This document shows, piece by piece, positions 26,772-35,210 of a DNA stretch of 47,361 nucleotides. Origin of the DNA: Olsenella sp. Marseille-P4559 (GTDB lineage: Bacteria; Actinomycetota; Coriobacteriia; Coriobacteriales; Atopobiaceae); contig NZ_LR027573.1 in assembly GCF_900605015.1 (NCBI RefSeq), forward strand, positions 671,396-718,756. The letters run 5' to 3'. Each line of letters opens with the position of its first letter. The stretch's first letter is position 1. A model generated the notes under the pieces. It had not been told where the DNA came from and ran no database searches. It saw only the letters and a list, made by a program, of their open reading frames with translations. A program made the translations under genes and the position numbers.

Positions 26772-28419
26772 TGTGGGGGTGGTACCGGAAATCCGTACCA
26801 GACGATGACGTCTGGAGGATGGCGCGTGCTCCCTTGGGCAGAGGACAAGGGCGGTCGAGCCCTACATCAAGTACGGCCTCAAGGCCACGGCAACCATACG
26901 GGAGCTCGGATGTCCCAGCCGCGCACAGCTGGTGAGCTGGCACAGGGAGTGGCAGGAGAACGGAGGAAGGCTCGCGGACCGCAGCCTCGGGCAATGCACG
27001 CTGGAGCAGAAGGGGGCCGCGGCCAGGCACTGCCTCACCCATGGGAGGCGCAACGCCTCCGCCAGGCGCGGGCTTGGATACCCCAAGTGCACGGCGAGGC
27101 TCGCCGAGCGGATCGACGGGTACGCGCCCGGCGAGAGAGGGGCGACGCGGCCCAGGGTGTTCGACGCGTCCGAGAAGGCCGCTGCCGCCAGGGCCCCGGC
27201 ATCTCGGGCATCGTCCGCCCAGGAGGTCGCCGACCTGGTAGGATGTACGAGATCCGCGCTCTGCAAGTGGAGGCGCGGGCTGCTTGAGGAGGAGCCCCCG
27301 ATGTCCGAAGGCCGCCCCAGCAAGCCTGCGCGGACGCGGGGAAGGTCGCCTGCGACCCAGGCGGGCACCGCCGCCCTCGAGGCCAGGAAGGCCGAGCCCG
27401 AGGCCGAGCTCGAGGGGCCCGGGCTCAGGCGCGACATCATGGAGGGTGCCCTCGAGGTCCTGGGGAAGGGGGCGGGCGCCGACCCGGCAAGCGAGCCCGC
27501 GAACGGGGAGAAGACCCTGCTGATCGGGTCCCCGCGCCCCAAACGGGGGCCGTGCGAGCCTCCCTCGGCGCCCGGGATGGCCCGGCCAGGCTACCAGTGC
27601 CAGCAGGGGGCGCCCCGCGCCCCCGACAGGGGCGAGGGGGGCCCGCAGGAGGATCTCGGGGGTCCTCGACGCCAATGACGGCACCTGCGGAAGGCGCCGC
27701 ATCCACGACGGGCCCGAGGCGGGGGGCGAGGCCATCGGGGGGCGCAGGATCGCCCGCATCATGGCCGGGGAGGGGCTCGAGGCCCGGGGCAGGACGAAGC
27801 CAAGGCGGCGCTGCAGCCCCTGCGCGGGCGAGGTCACGGAACATCCGGGCGACAAGGTCAGGCAGGACCTTGCGGCGGGGCTTCCCAGCTTCCTGTGGCC
27901 CGCGGACGTGACGCAGCTCTCGGTCCCCGCCGGCAAGCCCTGCCTCTCCCCTGTCCCGGACTGCTCCGGCGGCTCCATCGTGAGCTGGGCGACGTCGACC
28001 TCGCCGGACGCCGAGATGGCCAACTCGACGCCGGAAGCAGCCATCAGGCTTACCAAGCCCGGTGAGAGGGCCCACCTCGTCGTCCACGGCGGCTGCGGAT
28101 GCCACCACCGGTGGCCCGGGTGGATATCGATCTGCGAGGAGGCGGGAGTCATCCGCTCGATGTCGAGGAAGGGCAGCCCTCCCGACAACTCCCGCATGGG
28201 GGGCCTCCTCGGCACCATGAAGAACGGGATGTCCTGCGGGAGGGACTGGGAGGGCGTCAGCCTGGGGGGGCTCGGGAAGAGGATCGATGGCTACATAGGG
28301 TGGCACGACACAAAGAGGATCAGGCGCTCGCTGGGCTCGATGGGCCCCTTGGCATACAGGCAAAGCCTAACCCTTGCAGCCTAGCGAGAACGGTACGGAA
28401 AAGCGGTACCACCCCCTGT
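26772..28419 (+). mobile_element. Decayed IS3-family insertion sequence
   Basis: The element is bounded by imperfect inverted repeats. At 26772-26799 the left end contains GGGGGTGGTACCG and then TCCGTACC; at 28392-28419 the right end, read in reverse, has the same two blocks. Between the blocks four bases differ, as do the outermost three. The inner sequence carries the two-part IS3 reading frames. No obvious target duplication was confirmed. The GC content appears higher than the surroundings. Confidence 0.75.
26860..28384 (+). pseudogene. IS3-family transposase (OrfA/OrfB), heavily mutated
   Basis: OrfA-like text includes EPYIKYGLKATATIREL and SSAQEVADLVGCTRSALCKW; OrfB ends with IDGYIGWHDTKRIRRSLG just before the stop at 28382-28384. 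Several frameshifts break it. At family-conserved sites the residues are changed in a biased way: the usual HSD reads HGG, MEGFFG reads MGGLLG, WYN reads WHD and FYGRDW reads SCGRDW. Two of the three DDE catalytic residues are therefore lost. Each such change needs only A-to-G or T-to-C on the coding strand. The element cannot encode an active transposase. Confidence 0.8.
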
Positions 28420-28540
28420 ACGCGAGTTTGGAATGCATGTCCTACATGCCAGACACGAGATATCTCGCTCGATATCCAAGCGAGAATGGTCAGGGGCTGG
28501 CGACGCTCAAGCTTTGACGCATTGTTTTGAGAAGTATTTC

Positions 28541-28580
28541 AGGAAAATGCTGCTATAGTTTCCTAAAATGTTTCGCGAAA
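28541..28580 (+). promoter_or_regulatory. Promoter/operator of the second AlbA_2 gene
   Basis: AGGAAA (28541-28546) is mirrored by TTTCCT (28559-28564) across 12 bases, with TATAGT inside as a possible -10. A perfect TTTCGCGAAA palindrome follows at 28571-28580, just before the ribosome site AGGGGAT. The half-site type differs from that of the first AlbA_2 gene. Confidence 0.45.
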
Positions 28581-28589
28581 GGGGATCCG

Positions 28590-29978
28590 ATGGATGAAAA
28601 GACCCTAATCGAGAGAATCAGTTCCGGTGAGTCAGCAACGTGCGAATTGAAGCGTTGCGGAGGAAGGCCGGAAAACGACACGTTCGAGACAATCTGCTCC
28701 TTCGCGAACCATATGGGAGGCAACATCTATCTGGGTGTTGCCGACGATGGAGAAGTGCTCGGCATACCCGAGGCAAGCACCCTTTCCGTTCAGCGCAACA
28801 TTGCCAATGTCGTATGTAATCCCAAGCTTTTCTCGCCTATCGTAACGGTCGAGACCGAAGCCGTAAGGTGCCAGGGAAAGGCCGTCGTCCGAGTGTGGGT
28901 TCCCATGAGCCCCGACGTCCACAGCTATAAGGGCACCGTCTACGACCGGGTAGCCGATGCCGATGTGGCAATACGCGGGGGAGGTCAACTAACCCAGCTC
29001 TACCTGCGAAAAGGCGGAGTGAGCTCCGAACGTCGGGTGTATCCCTATCTTTCCATAGAAGACTTGGACCCCACACTCATCGCCCAGGCTCGCAACATGG
29101 CAATCCTTCGTCGGCCAGGACATCCTTGGGGAGAGCTCTCGGACTCAGAGCTCCTACGGAGTGCCGGACTCTGGCAACGCAACTACGCGACCGGCGAGAA
29201 GGGGCTCACATTGGCCGCAGGCCTCCTCTTTGGTCCCGATGACGTCATTCGCTCCATCGCGCCCTCCTATCGAACTGACGCGCTGCTGCGCGTAGAGAAC
29301 ACCGATCGCTATGATGACAGGCTGTCTACTTCCACTAATCTGATTGACGCGTACAAGCAACTCATGACCTTTTGCGAGCAATACCTTCCCGACCCGTTCC
29401 ATCTGGAAGGGGATGTTCGAGTAAGCGTTCGGAGCATCGTATGCCGGGAGCTGGTCTCGAACATGCTCATCCACCGTGAGTACTCCAGCCCAACCGCCGC
29501 CCAGCTTGAGATCAGTCGAGACGGCATAAGAACTCGCAACGCAAGCCGGACCTTCTTCCAAGGTCGGATACGACTGGACGACTTCAGCCCCGTCTCCAAG
29601 AATCCTCTTATTGCGTCCGTCTTCGCACAGGTCGGCCTTGCCGAGGAGCTTGGCAGCGGGACGAAAAATCTCTACAGATACTCGAAGCCGTTCCTTGGCG
29701 GAGACCCCTTACTTGAGGACGGCGACGTGTTTCGCGCCTGGATACCTAGAGACCCGCACAATCGACCCGCAAGGGAGACCAACACGAGGATTGGCGTGAA
29801 CGACATCATCATGGAACTCGTTGCAAACGATGCCGAGACGACCGTACGCGACGTGGCGGAGCGGGCAGGCGTTACGCCGAGAACAGCCAGTTCGCATCTG
29901 AACGCCCTTGCCAATGAGGGCAGGCTCGAGGCAACCGGCTCGACGAGGGACCGCCGTTACCGCAAGGCTCGTAAGTAA
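28590..29978 (+). CDS. AlbA_2-domain ATP-binding regulator (COG2865 type)
   Basis: The 462-residue protein has an AlbA_2 domain at about 5-125 (CSFANHMGGNIYLGVADDGE), then an ATP-binding-like segment with CRELVSNMLIHREYSSP near 290-310, and a C-terminal winged helix (VRDVAERAGVTPRTASSHLN). The ATG at 28590 has AGGGG 6 nt upstream. It shares its layout with the protein at 2804-4273 but has diverged strongly, and lies next to the dead IS3 element. Function is unknown beyond probable DNA binding. Confidence 0.75.
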   Translation: MDEKTLIERISSGESATCELKRCGGRPENDTFETICSFANHMGGNIYLGVADDGEVLGIPEASTLSVQRNIANVVCNPKLFSPIVTVETEAVRCQGKAVVRVWVPMSPDVHSYKGTVYDRVADADVAIRGGGQLTQLYLRKGGVSSERRVYPYLSIEDLDPTLIAQARNMAILRRPGHPWGELSDSELLRSAGLWQRNYATGEKGLTLAAGLLFGPDDVIRSIAPSYRTDALLRVENTDRYDDRLSTSTNLIDAYKQLMTFCEQYLPDPFHLEGDVRVSVRSIVCRELVSNMLIHREYSSPTAAQLEISRDGIRTRNASRTFFQGRIRLDDFSPVSKNPLIASVFAQVGLAEELGSGTKNLYRYSKPFLGGDPLLEDGDVFRAWIPRDPHNRPARETNTRIGVNDIIMELVANDAETTVRDVAERAGVTPRTASSHLNALANEGRLEATGSTRDRRYRKARK

Positions 29979-30045
29979 CATTAGCCACTCTCGTCGAAGC
30001 CTGCAGAGCCGCTTTGCCCGTCACCAATCGTTGTGAGGCGCAACC

Positions 30046-30931
30046 ATGGAGCTACGAACCCTGAAGTACTTCCTCGACGTCGCGCGGGAGCAGAACATGA
30101 CCGAGGCCGCCAACGTCCTGCACGTGACGCAGCCCACGCTGTCGCGCCAGATGACAGACCTCGAGCGCGAGCTGGGCTGCACCCTCTTCATGCGCACAAA
30201 CCGTGCGACTATGCTGACTGCGAACGGGATGCGCCTGCGCCAGCGCGCCGAGGAGATCCTGCAGCTTGGTGCAGCAGACCGAGGACGAGATGGGCACCAA
30301 GCGGGAGGTCGCGGGCCTCGTCCGCATCGGCGCGGGCGAGACCCAAGCCATGCGCGTGCTGACCGACGCCTTTGCCGAACTGCGCCGCAACCACCCCCGC
30401 GTGACCTGCCAGCTCTACACCGGCAACGCCGACGCCGTGGAGGAGCGCCTGGAGCGCGGCCTCGTGGACTTCGCGCTGATGATCGAGCCCGTGGACGTGC
30501 GGAAGTACGACCACCTGGAGTTGCCCGCGCGCGACACCGTGGACGTCATCGTGGGGACGCGAAGCCCCTGGACAAGGTTGGACATCGTGACGCCGCAGAC
30601 CCTGGTGCAGATGCCGCTGCTCGTGAGCTCGCGCACAACGCACCGGTCCTTCGACCTCGCGGCGTGGTCGGGTGGCCTCGTGACGTCCGGACGCCTGAAC
30701 GTGGTAGGCACCTTCGGCCTCATAGGCAACGCGTCACTTCTGGTCGAGACCGGCGGCGTGTGCGCCCTGGGCATCAACCACCTGCTGGGGCTGCAGACGA
30801 GCGCGCTGCGCTTCTTGCCGCTGGAGCCGCAGCTCACCACTGGGTCCGTCGTTGCGTGGAAGCGGCACAGGATCTTCTCGCCCGCGTGCGAGGCGTTTCT
30901 GGAACAGCTGCGGGCCACGCTCGAGCAGTGA
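30046..30931 (+). pseudogene. LysR-family regulator, frameshifted
   Basis: The first part, from ATG at 30046, reads MELRTLKYFLDVAREQNMTE and a normal LysR winged helix to EEILQL. One extra base near 30262-30268 then moves the frame; the continuation VQQTEDEMGTKREVAGLVRI and the effector domain run to the stop at 30929-30931. Removing one base gives a full-length protein of about 295 residues. The effector-domain frame has a possible internal start but would lack DNA binding. Confidence 0.8.
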
Positions 30932-32062
30932 TTACGCCCCGTAACGAGCAAGGATGTCAGCACGGTGCTGCAGCAGGTACTCGCGCATGAACGGGATGGA
31001 AAACGCGACGAATCCCGGCGCGGTACTCTCAATGATCTGCCGCTCGATCAGAATCCTACGATACGTGTTGGCGCTTGATGCCGGCATGCCCATACGTTGG
31101 GCAATCTCGGACGTAGACGATGCTCCTTCGTCCTCGGTCATGGCCAGCAGGTAGTCCACGGAGGGCTTCGTCAGCCCAGATATGGCTGTCTCCAGAACCG
31201 AAGAACCAAACTCTTGGAGCGCAACCTCCGAGCCACGTTTGGCATCCGCCAGCGTGATGGTGACGGAGTCTTGCGCATGTCGACGTCCTTCTCGCCAGAC
31301 ATAGTAGCCAACAAGCTGAATCAGATACGCATAGCCATGCGACTGCGCGGCTGCGTAGGACAGCGCGCCGTCGCCAATTCGCAGGCCCGACACCTCGATT
31401 GTCTTTCTGAGCGCCTGGGCGACCTCATCCGTCGGGATGCTGGCGAGCTCCTCCGCCTTTGCACGACGCAGGAACGTGATCCCCTCGCCGTTCAGGAGGT
31501 CGAGTGCCCCCGTAGTGATGCCCGCAAACAGCAGGCCGATGTCCTGCTGCTCGCGAATCATGTACTGAACGCTCGTGGCTATGGTGGCCATCTCGTCGTG
31601 AGAGGCATCCTGCACCTCATCCACGGTTATCAGCAAGCCCGAGCCGTGATTTGTAAGCGAGCGCGTCGCACGGGACAGCACTTCCCGGAACAACAGCTCC
31701 TCGGCTGCCCCGCCCAAATGCGCCTCAGCCGAAACGATGGGCAGCGAGATCTTTATGTCGAGTGACCTAATGCGTGCGTCATGGGCAAGCTGCTCCTGAA
31801 TCGAGGCGCAGAGCGGCTCCCTACCCGAGACGTTCACCACCGTCCAACCACGGTCGTTGGCAATGTCACCCAGCTGGGTGAGAAGAACGGTCTTTCCCGA
31901 TCCGCGCGGTCCCGTGATTCGCATCAGGCGGCCAGGTGCACCTGGGCCCTCGTCCAAGCCATCCATGAAATCATCGATCACGACCTCGCGGCCAATGAGC
32001 ACCGGAGGCGTCATGCCCGCCGTGGGCTTGAACGGATTGACAAGTCTTTGCTGGCTCGGCAT
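30932..32062 (-). CDS. AAA-type ATPase with C-terminal winged helix
   Basis: The 376-residue protein starts MPSQQRLVNPFKPTAGMTPP. It has a Walker A motif GPRGSGKTVLLTQL, a Walker B motif LLITVDEVQDA, sensor-type residues in LLFAGI, and a C-terminal helix-turn-helix (TSEIAQRMGMPASSANTYRR). This layout is seen in archaeal-type/MNS-like ATPases of uncertain function. The start at 32062 is chosen because GGAGGAG lies 2-4 nt upstream; a longer frame to 32155 would run through a DNA repeat. An array of 9-bp repeats lies at 32086-32136. Confidence 0.8.
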   Translation of the reverse strand: MPSQQRLVNPFKPTAGMTPPVLIGREVVIDDFMDGLDEGPGAPGRLMRITGPRGSGKTVLLTQLGDIANDRGWTVVNVSGREPLCASIQEQLAHDARIRSLDIKISLPIVSAEAHLGGAAEELLFREVLSRATRSLTNHGSGLLITVDEVQDASHDEMATIATSVQYMIREQQDIGLLFAGITTGALDLLNGEGITFLRRAKAEELASIPTDEVAQALRKTIEVSGLRIGDGALSYAAAQSHGYAYLIQLVGYYVWREGRRHAQDSVTITLADAKRGSEVALQEFGSSVLETAISGLTKPSVDYLLAMTEDEGASSTSEIAQRMGMPASSANTYRRILIERQIIESTAPGFVAFSIPFMREYLLQHRADILARYGA

Positions 32063-32085
32063 GGCTCCTCCTCTATACTCGACAG

Positions 32086-32136
32086 TAGAAATTATAGAGG
32101 ATGTAGAAATTTTAGAAAAAATAGAAATTGTAGAAA
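32086..32136. repeat. Array of six 9-bp iterons (TAGAAA-N3)
   Basis: TAGAAA occurs at 32086, 32104, 32113, 32122 and 32131, with a TAGAGG variant at 32095, so six units repeat with an exact 9-bp step. The array is AT-rich and lies 24-74 nt upstream of the ATPase start. It resembles an iteron or a repeated protein-binding site. Read as protein it would give a low-complexity Ile/Ser stretch, which supports a non-coding role. Confidence 0.7.
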
Positions 32137-32171
32137 CTCTTGGAGCTTCAGACAAGACTATTCCCGGGGCC

Positions 32172-32504
32172 TCAAAGTGACATCCTGGTGAGGTCCCTGC
32201 TGCCGAGGAGGAAGCGGCGAACCTCCATCGCGTTGCCTTCGACTACGTAAAACACCATATAGTTCCCGACTGGGAACCAGTAATAGGCCTGCCTCCCGTC
32301 CGACCGACGATACACGGTTCCGAAGGCAGGTCGCTTGGCATGCTCCAAAATCGCCCGTTCAGTCTGGTCCAACAGGTTCTCCGCAGCTGCTGGGTTTTTC
32401 AATTGGGTCGCGATGTACGTAACAGCCGAGTTGAGGTCATCCCAGAAAAGGGGCAGGTATCTCAGCTCGTAGCTCTTGTCGACCCCGTCAGGCGCGCTTG
32501 GCAT
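32172..32504 (-). CDS. Toxin of the RelE/ParE superfamily
   Basis: The 110-residue protein contains LRYLPLFWDDLNSAVTYIAT, GTVYRRSDGRQAYYWFPVGN and YMVFYVVEGNAMEVRRFLLG, the strand pattern and the aromatic/basic residues of ParE/RelE toxins. The start at 32504 lies within the antitoxin gene (17-nt overlap), so the two are translationally coupled. Which target it attacks, ribosome-bound mRNA or gyrase, cannot be told. Confidence 0.8.
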   Translation of the reverse strand: MPSAPDGVDKSYELRYLPLFWDDLNSAVTYIATQLKNPAAAENLLDQTERAILEHAKRPAFGTVYRRSDGRQAYYWFPVGNYMVFYVVEGNAMEVRRFLLGSRDLTRMSL

Positions 32505-32751
32505 TAAGCCCCTCCCGAATCGAGCCGAAGACCTCCTCATGCGTATAGCGCAGCGACGTCGTCGAAGCCTGCACATCGGCCTCGTCGAGAGCAGCATCGA
32601 CCGATCCGTTGATCCGGTCAAACTGGTCGATTGACATGACCACCATCGAACCATAGCCATTCTTCGTGAGAAAGACGGGACCATGCTCCTCGACGTCCTT
32701 CTCGACGTCTGAGTAATGATTGCGCAGGTCAGAGATGGGACGGATGTTCAT
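32488..32751 (-). CDS. Antitoxin of the Phd/YefM family
   Basis: The 87-residue protein starts MNIRPISDLRNHYSDVEKDV, the Phd/YefM DNA-binding start, followed by GPVFLTKNGYGSMVVMSIDQ and an acidic C-terminus for toxin binding. AGGAGG lies 6-7 nt before the ATG at 32751. A weak inverted repeat TATCG/CGATA (32766-32784) upstream may be its operator. Confidence 0.85.
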   Translation of the reverse strand: MNIRPISDLRNHYSDVEKDVEEHGPVFLTKNGYGSMVVMSIDQFDRINGSVDAALDEADVQASTTSLRYTHEEVFGSIREGLNAKRA

Positions 32752-32839
32752 GAGCACCTCCTGACGTATCGTTATCTTATCGATATTTTATCATTTTCGT
32801 CCCACTAACAAGGGTATGGCAAGAAATGACCTGGAGGTC

Positions 32840-33670
32840 CTACCCCAGCCGCTCACGGACGGCAGAGAGCGCCTGGACGGCGTCGCAGTCCAGGATGATG
32901 CTCTTCTCGCCCAGCTCGGCGGGGGCGAGCATCTCTCCCCTGTTGAGCTGCACGTACGTGGCGTGGCGGTTCTGGGATGCCATGCGCCAGAACGGGTACT
33001 TGACGATGCCCGGGGTGTTGCCGCCCACGCCCACCTCCAGAAGCACCAGGCGGTCGCGGCGGTGTCTGTGTAGGAACGCGTCGTAGCGCCGGGCCGCGGC
33101 ATGCCAGCCCTCGTCCTCCACGAAGGCGTCGTCGCAGCGCAGGTTGGGCACCATGGGCTCGCCGCAACGCGGGCAGCGCGGCACCAGCTCCGTAGGCACG
33201 CGCAGGTCGCGCTGCCGCTCCACCATCTGGCAGACGATGTCCTCGTTGTCGTAGGTGGCTTGGTGGCAGGGCTTGGAGCACTGCAGCAGGTCGTAGTCGC
33301 CCTGCGTGTAGAACAGGCGGTCGCGCTCGATTCCCGCGCGCTGGAACTGGTGGTCCACGTTGGTGGTCAGCACAAAGTAGTCGCGGCTGTGCAGCATCTG
33401 CACCAAGGCCTGGTAGGGCTGACCCACGGGACAGACATAGCGGTTGAGCCAGATCATATGGCTCCACCAGGCCCAATAGGTCTCCTGGTCCGGGAAGGGA
33501 TAGAAGCCGCCCACGTACATGTCCGTTATGCCATATGCGGCGCGGAAGTCCGCGAAGTTGTCGTCGAAGCGCTTCCCTGCGTACGAGAAGCCCGCCGCAG
33601 CCGAGAGGCCTGCACCGGCACCCACCAGCACGGCGTCGGCACCGCGCACCGCATCCGCAATCCTATCCAC
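32840..33670 (-). CDS. SirTM-type sirtuin
   Basis: Class M sirtuins transfer ADP-ribose to a protein. From the GTG at 33670 the product has 276 residues. It has the NAD-binding GAGAGLSAAAGFSYAG, TTNVDHQFQRAG with the catalytic-type residues, a zinc-binding set of cysteines (CSKPCHQ, CPRCGEP, LRCDD), and LEVGVGGNTPGIVKYPFW. The GTG has GGAG 4 nt upstream and overlaps the macrodomain stop by 8 nt. An ATG at 33724 is possible but would overlap further. Confidence 0.8.
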   Translation of the reverse strand: MDRIADAVRGADAVLVGAGAGLSAAAGFSYAGKRFDDNFADFRAAYGITDMYVGGFYPFPDQETYWAWWSHMIWLNRYVCPVGQPYQALVQMLHSRDYFVLTTNVDHQFQRAGIERDRLFYTQGDYDLLQCSKPCHQATYDNEDIVCQMVERQRDLRVPTELVPRCPRCGEPMVPNLRCDDAFVEDEGWHAAARRYDAFLHRHRRDRLVLLEVGVGGNTPGIVKYPFWRMASQNRHATYVQLNRGEMLAPAELGEKSIILDCDAVQALSAVRERLG

Positions 33671-34469
33671 GCACTCCGAGAAGCTCCCGGTAGATGTCGT
33701 GGTCCACTGGCTTGAATACATCAAATATCACCCTCATCTGGCTGTCGGTCTGTCTCTTCCAGTCGCGCACCGCGGCTACGGCCACCTGCGCCGCATCGCG
33801 GTTGGGGTAGCTGAACTCCCCTGTCGATATGCAGCAGAACGCCACGCTGGCAAGCCCCCGCTCGCACGCCAGCTCCAGGCAGGACGTGTAGCAGCTGGCC
33901 AAGAGCTCACGGTCCCGCCGCGACGGACGCACGCTTCCCACGATGGGTCCCACCGTATGCAGCACGTGCGCCGCCGGCAGGTTGTAGCCGGGCGTGATGC
34001 GCGCGACGCCGGTGGGCTCCTCGTGCCCCTGGTCGGCCATCTGGCGCGCGCATGCCAGTCGCAGCTGGATGCCTGCGTAGGTGTGGATGGCATTGTCGAT
34101 GCAGCGGTGGTTGGGCACGAAGCAGCCCAGCATCTGGCTGTTGGCCGCGTTGACGATGCCGTCCGCCGCAAGCCGGGTAATGTCGCCGCGCCACACGGCG
34201 ATGCCCTCGGGCGAGAAGGACACGTCGTTCTCGCCTACGGCCCCGCCGCGCTCGACCAGGCGTTCCCGCAGGTACGCGTCCTGCACACGCAGCAGCTCGG
34301 GGTCGGCCGGCTCGGGCGGGCGCATGTTCACGAGGGCCCGCAGCAGCAGGCGCTGGCCCTCCTCGTCTGCAGGTATCTCGGGAACGTCTGCACCCCAGCT
34401 ACGCCTCTCGTTGCAGAACGCGCGGATGAGCCAGAGCCTCCGCTCGTCCTGTGTCATGTCCTTCTCCAT
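33663..34469 (-). CDS. Zinc-containing macrodomain protein (ADP-ribosylhydrolase type)
   Basis: The 268-residue protein has a helical N-terminus of about 90 residues and a macrodomain from VSFSPEGIAVWRGDITRLAA. The run GCFVPNHRCIDNAIHTYAGI matches the zinc-binding/catalytic loop of the Zn-macrodomains that remove ADP-ribose placed by SirTM enzymes; further conserved are TPGYNLPAAHVLHTVGP and STGEFSYPNRDAA. The start at 34469 has GGAGG 6 nt upstream. The pair writes and erases the same modification. The GcvH-L and LplA genes that usually neighbour such pairs are not in this window. Confidence 0.8.
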   Translation of the reverse strand: MEKDMTQDERRLWLIRAFCNERRSWGADVPEIPADEEGQRLLLRALVNMRPPEPADPELLRVQDAYLRERLVERGGAVGENDVSFSPEGIAVWRGDITRLAADGIVNAANSQMLGCFVPNHRCIDNAIHTYAGIQLRLACARQMADQGHEEPTGVARITPGYNLPAAHVLHTVGPIVGSVRPSRRDRELLASCYTSCLELACERGLASVAFCCISTGEFSYPNRDAAQVAVAAVRDWKRQTDSQMRVIFDVFKPVDHDIYRELLGVRG

Positions 34470-34524
34470 CGGATTCCTCCGTTCGCATTCACCTGTCGCC
34501 GTGCTTGTTGTGGCAATACTACCA

Positions 34525-34570
34525 AACGTGTCAAATTCTTCTTGACACGTTGCATGTCACAACATATATT
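34525..34570 (+). promoter_or_regulatory. Promoter with overlapping inverted repeat
   Basis: A -35 TTGACA (34542-34547), 17-bp spacer and -10 TATATT (34565-34570) form a near-ideal sigma-70 type promoter 28 nt upstream of the FMN-binding/ferredoxin gene. AACGTGTCAA (34525-34534) and its exact complement (34542-34551) overlap the -35, so a repressor bound there would block it. It lies in the divergent region with the macrodomain gene. Confidence 0.7.
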
Positions 34571-34598
34571 ACATGTAAGCCAAGGGAGAGGAACCATA

Positions 34599-35210
34599 AT
34601 GGACGCACAGGACTGCCTGCAGACGCTTCGCGAGATCAGGGACATCTCGTTCGCGACGGTAGACGCAGAGGGCCACCCACAGATCCGCATCATCGACGTG
34701 ATGCTCGTGGGCAAGGGTGCGCTTTACTTCTGCACCTCGCGCGGCAAGGACTTCCATGCGCAGTTGATGCGCGAGGCGCATGTGGCCATCGTGGGCATGA
34801 CGCGCGACTACAAGATGGTGCGCCTGGCGGGCGAGGCGCACTTCGTCACCGACGACCCGCACGCCTGGATCGACCGCATCTTTGACCAGAACCCGTCGAT
34901 GAACGACGTGTATCCCGGCCAGTCGCGCTACGTCCTGGACCCCTTCGTGATCGATAATGGCTGCATTGAGATCTTCGACCTGGGGGTCTCCCCCATCTAT
35001 CGTCAGACCTTCTCGCTGGGAGGCGCGTCCGTGCACGTGCAGGGCTTCCAGATTACCGACGCCTGCATCGGCTGCGGCACGTGCGCACGCAACTGTCCGC
35101 AGCAGTGCATCACCCGGGGCAAGCCCTTCGTCATAGCCCAGGAGCACTGCCTGCACTGCGGACTGTGCTACGAGAACTGCCCCGTCCAGGCCATAGTGAA
35201 AAGAGGATAG
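34599..35210 (+). CDS. Pyridoxamine-oxidase-like/[4Fe-4S] ferredoxin fusion protein
   Basis: The 203-residue protein has an N-terminal FMN-binding split barrel (residues 5-130, ISFATVDAEGHPQIRIIDVM) joined to two CxxCxxCxxxC clusters: CIGCGTCARNCPQQC and CLHCGLCYENCPVQA. It likely moves electrons between FMN and iron-sulfur centres in an anaerobic redox step. The start has AGGGAGAGGAA upstream. It abuts the OpuB-like gene, which starts directly after its stop. Confidence 0.85.
   Translation: MDAQDCLQTLREIRDISFATVDAEGHPQIRIIDVMLVGKGALYFCTSRGKDFHAQLMREAHVAIVGMTRDYKMVRLAGEAHFVTDDPHAWIDRIFDQNPSMNDVYPGQSRYVLDPFVIDNGCIEIFDLGVSPIYRQTFSLGGASVHVQGFQITDACIGCGTCARNCPQQCITRGKPFVIAQEHCLHCGLCYENCPVQAIVKRG

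Noticed and set aside
24969-27287. A 772-codon plus-strand frame
   Set aside because: It runs antisense through three real genes into the dead IS element and has no recognisable domain.
26746-28218. A 490-codon minus-strand frame across the IS3 element
   Set aside because: The opposite strand has clear IS3 text; this frame exists because the DNA is extremely GC-rich.
26772-28419. A diversity-generating retroelement as the cause of the biased changes
   Set aside because: Such systems change adenines of one strand through a template RNA; here both A-to-G and T-to-C appear, and no reverse transcriptase or template repeat was seen.
32086-32136. The iteron array as a small CRISPR array or as coding sequence
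   Set aside because: Units are 9 bp with no spacers, and read as protein they give only low-complexity residues before a start with a better ribosome site.
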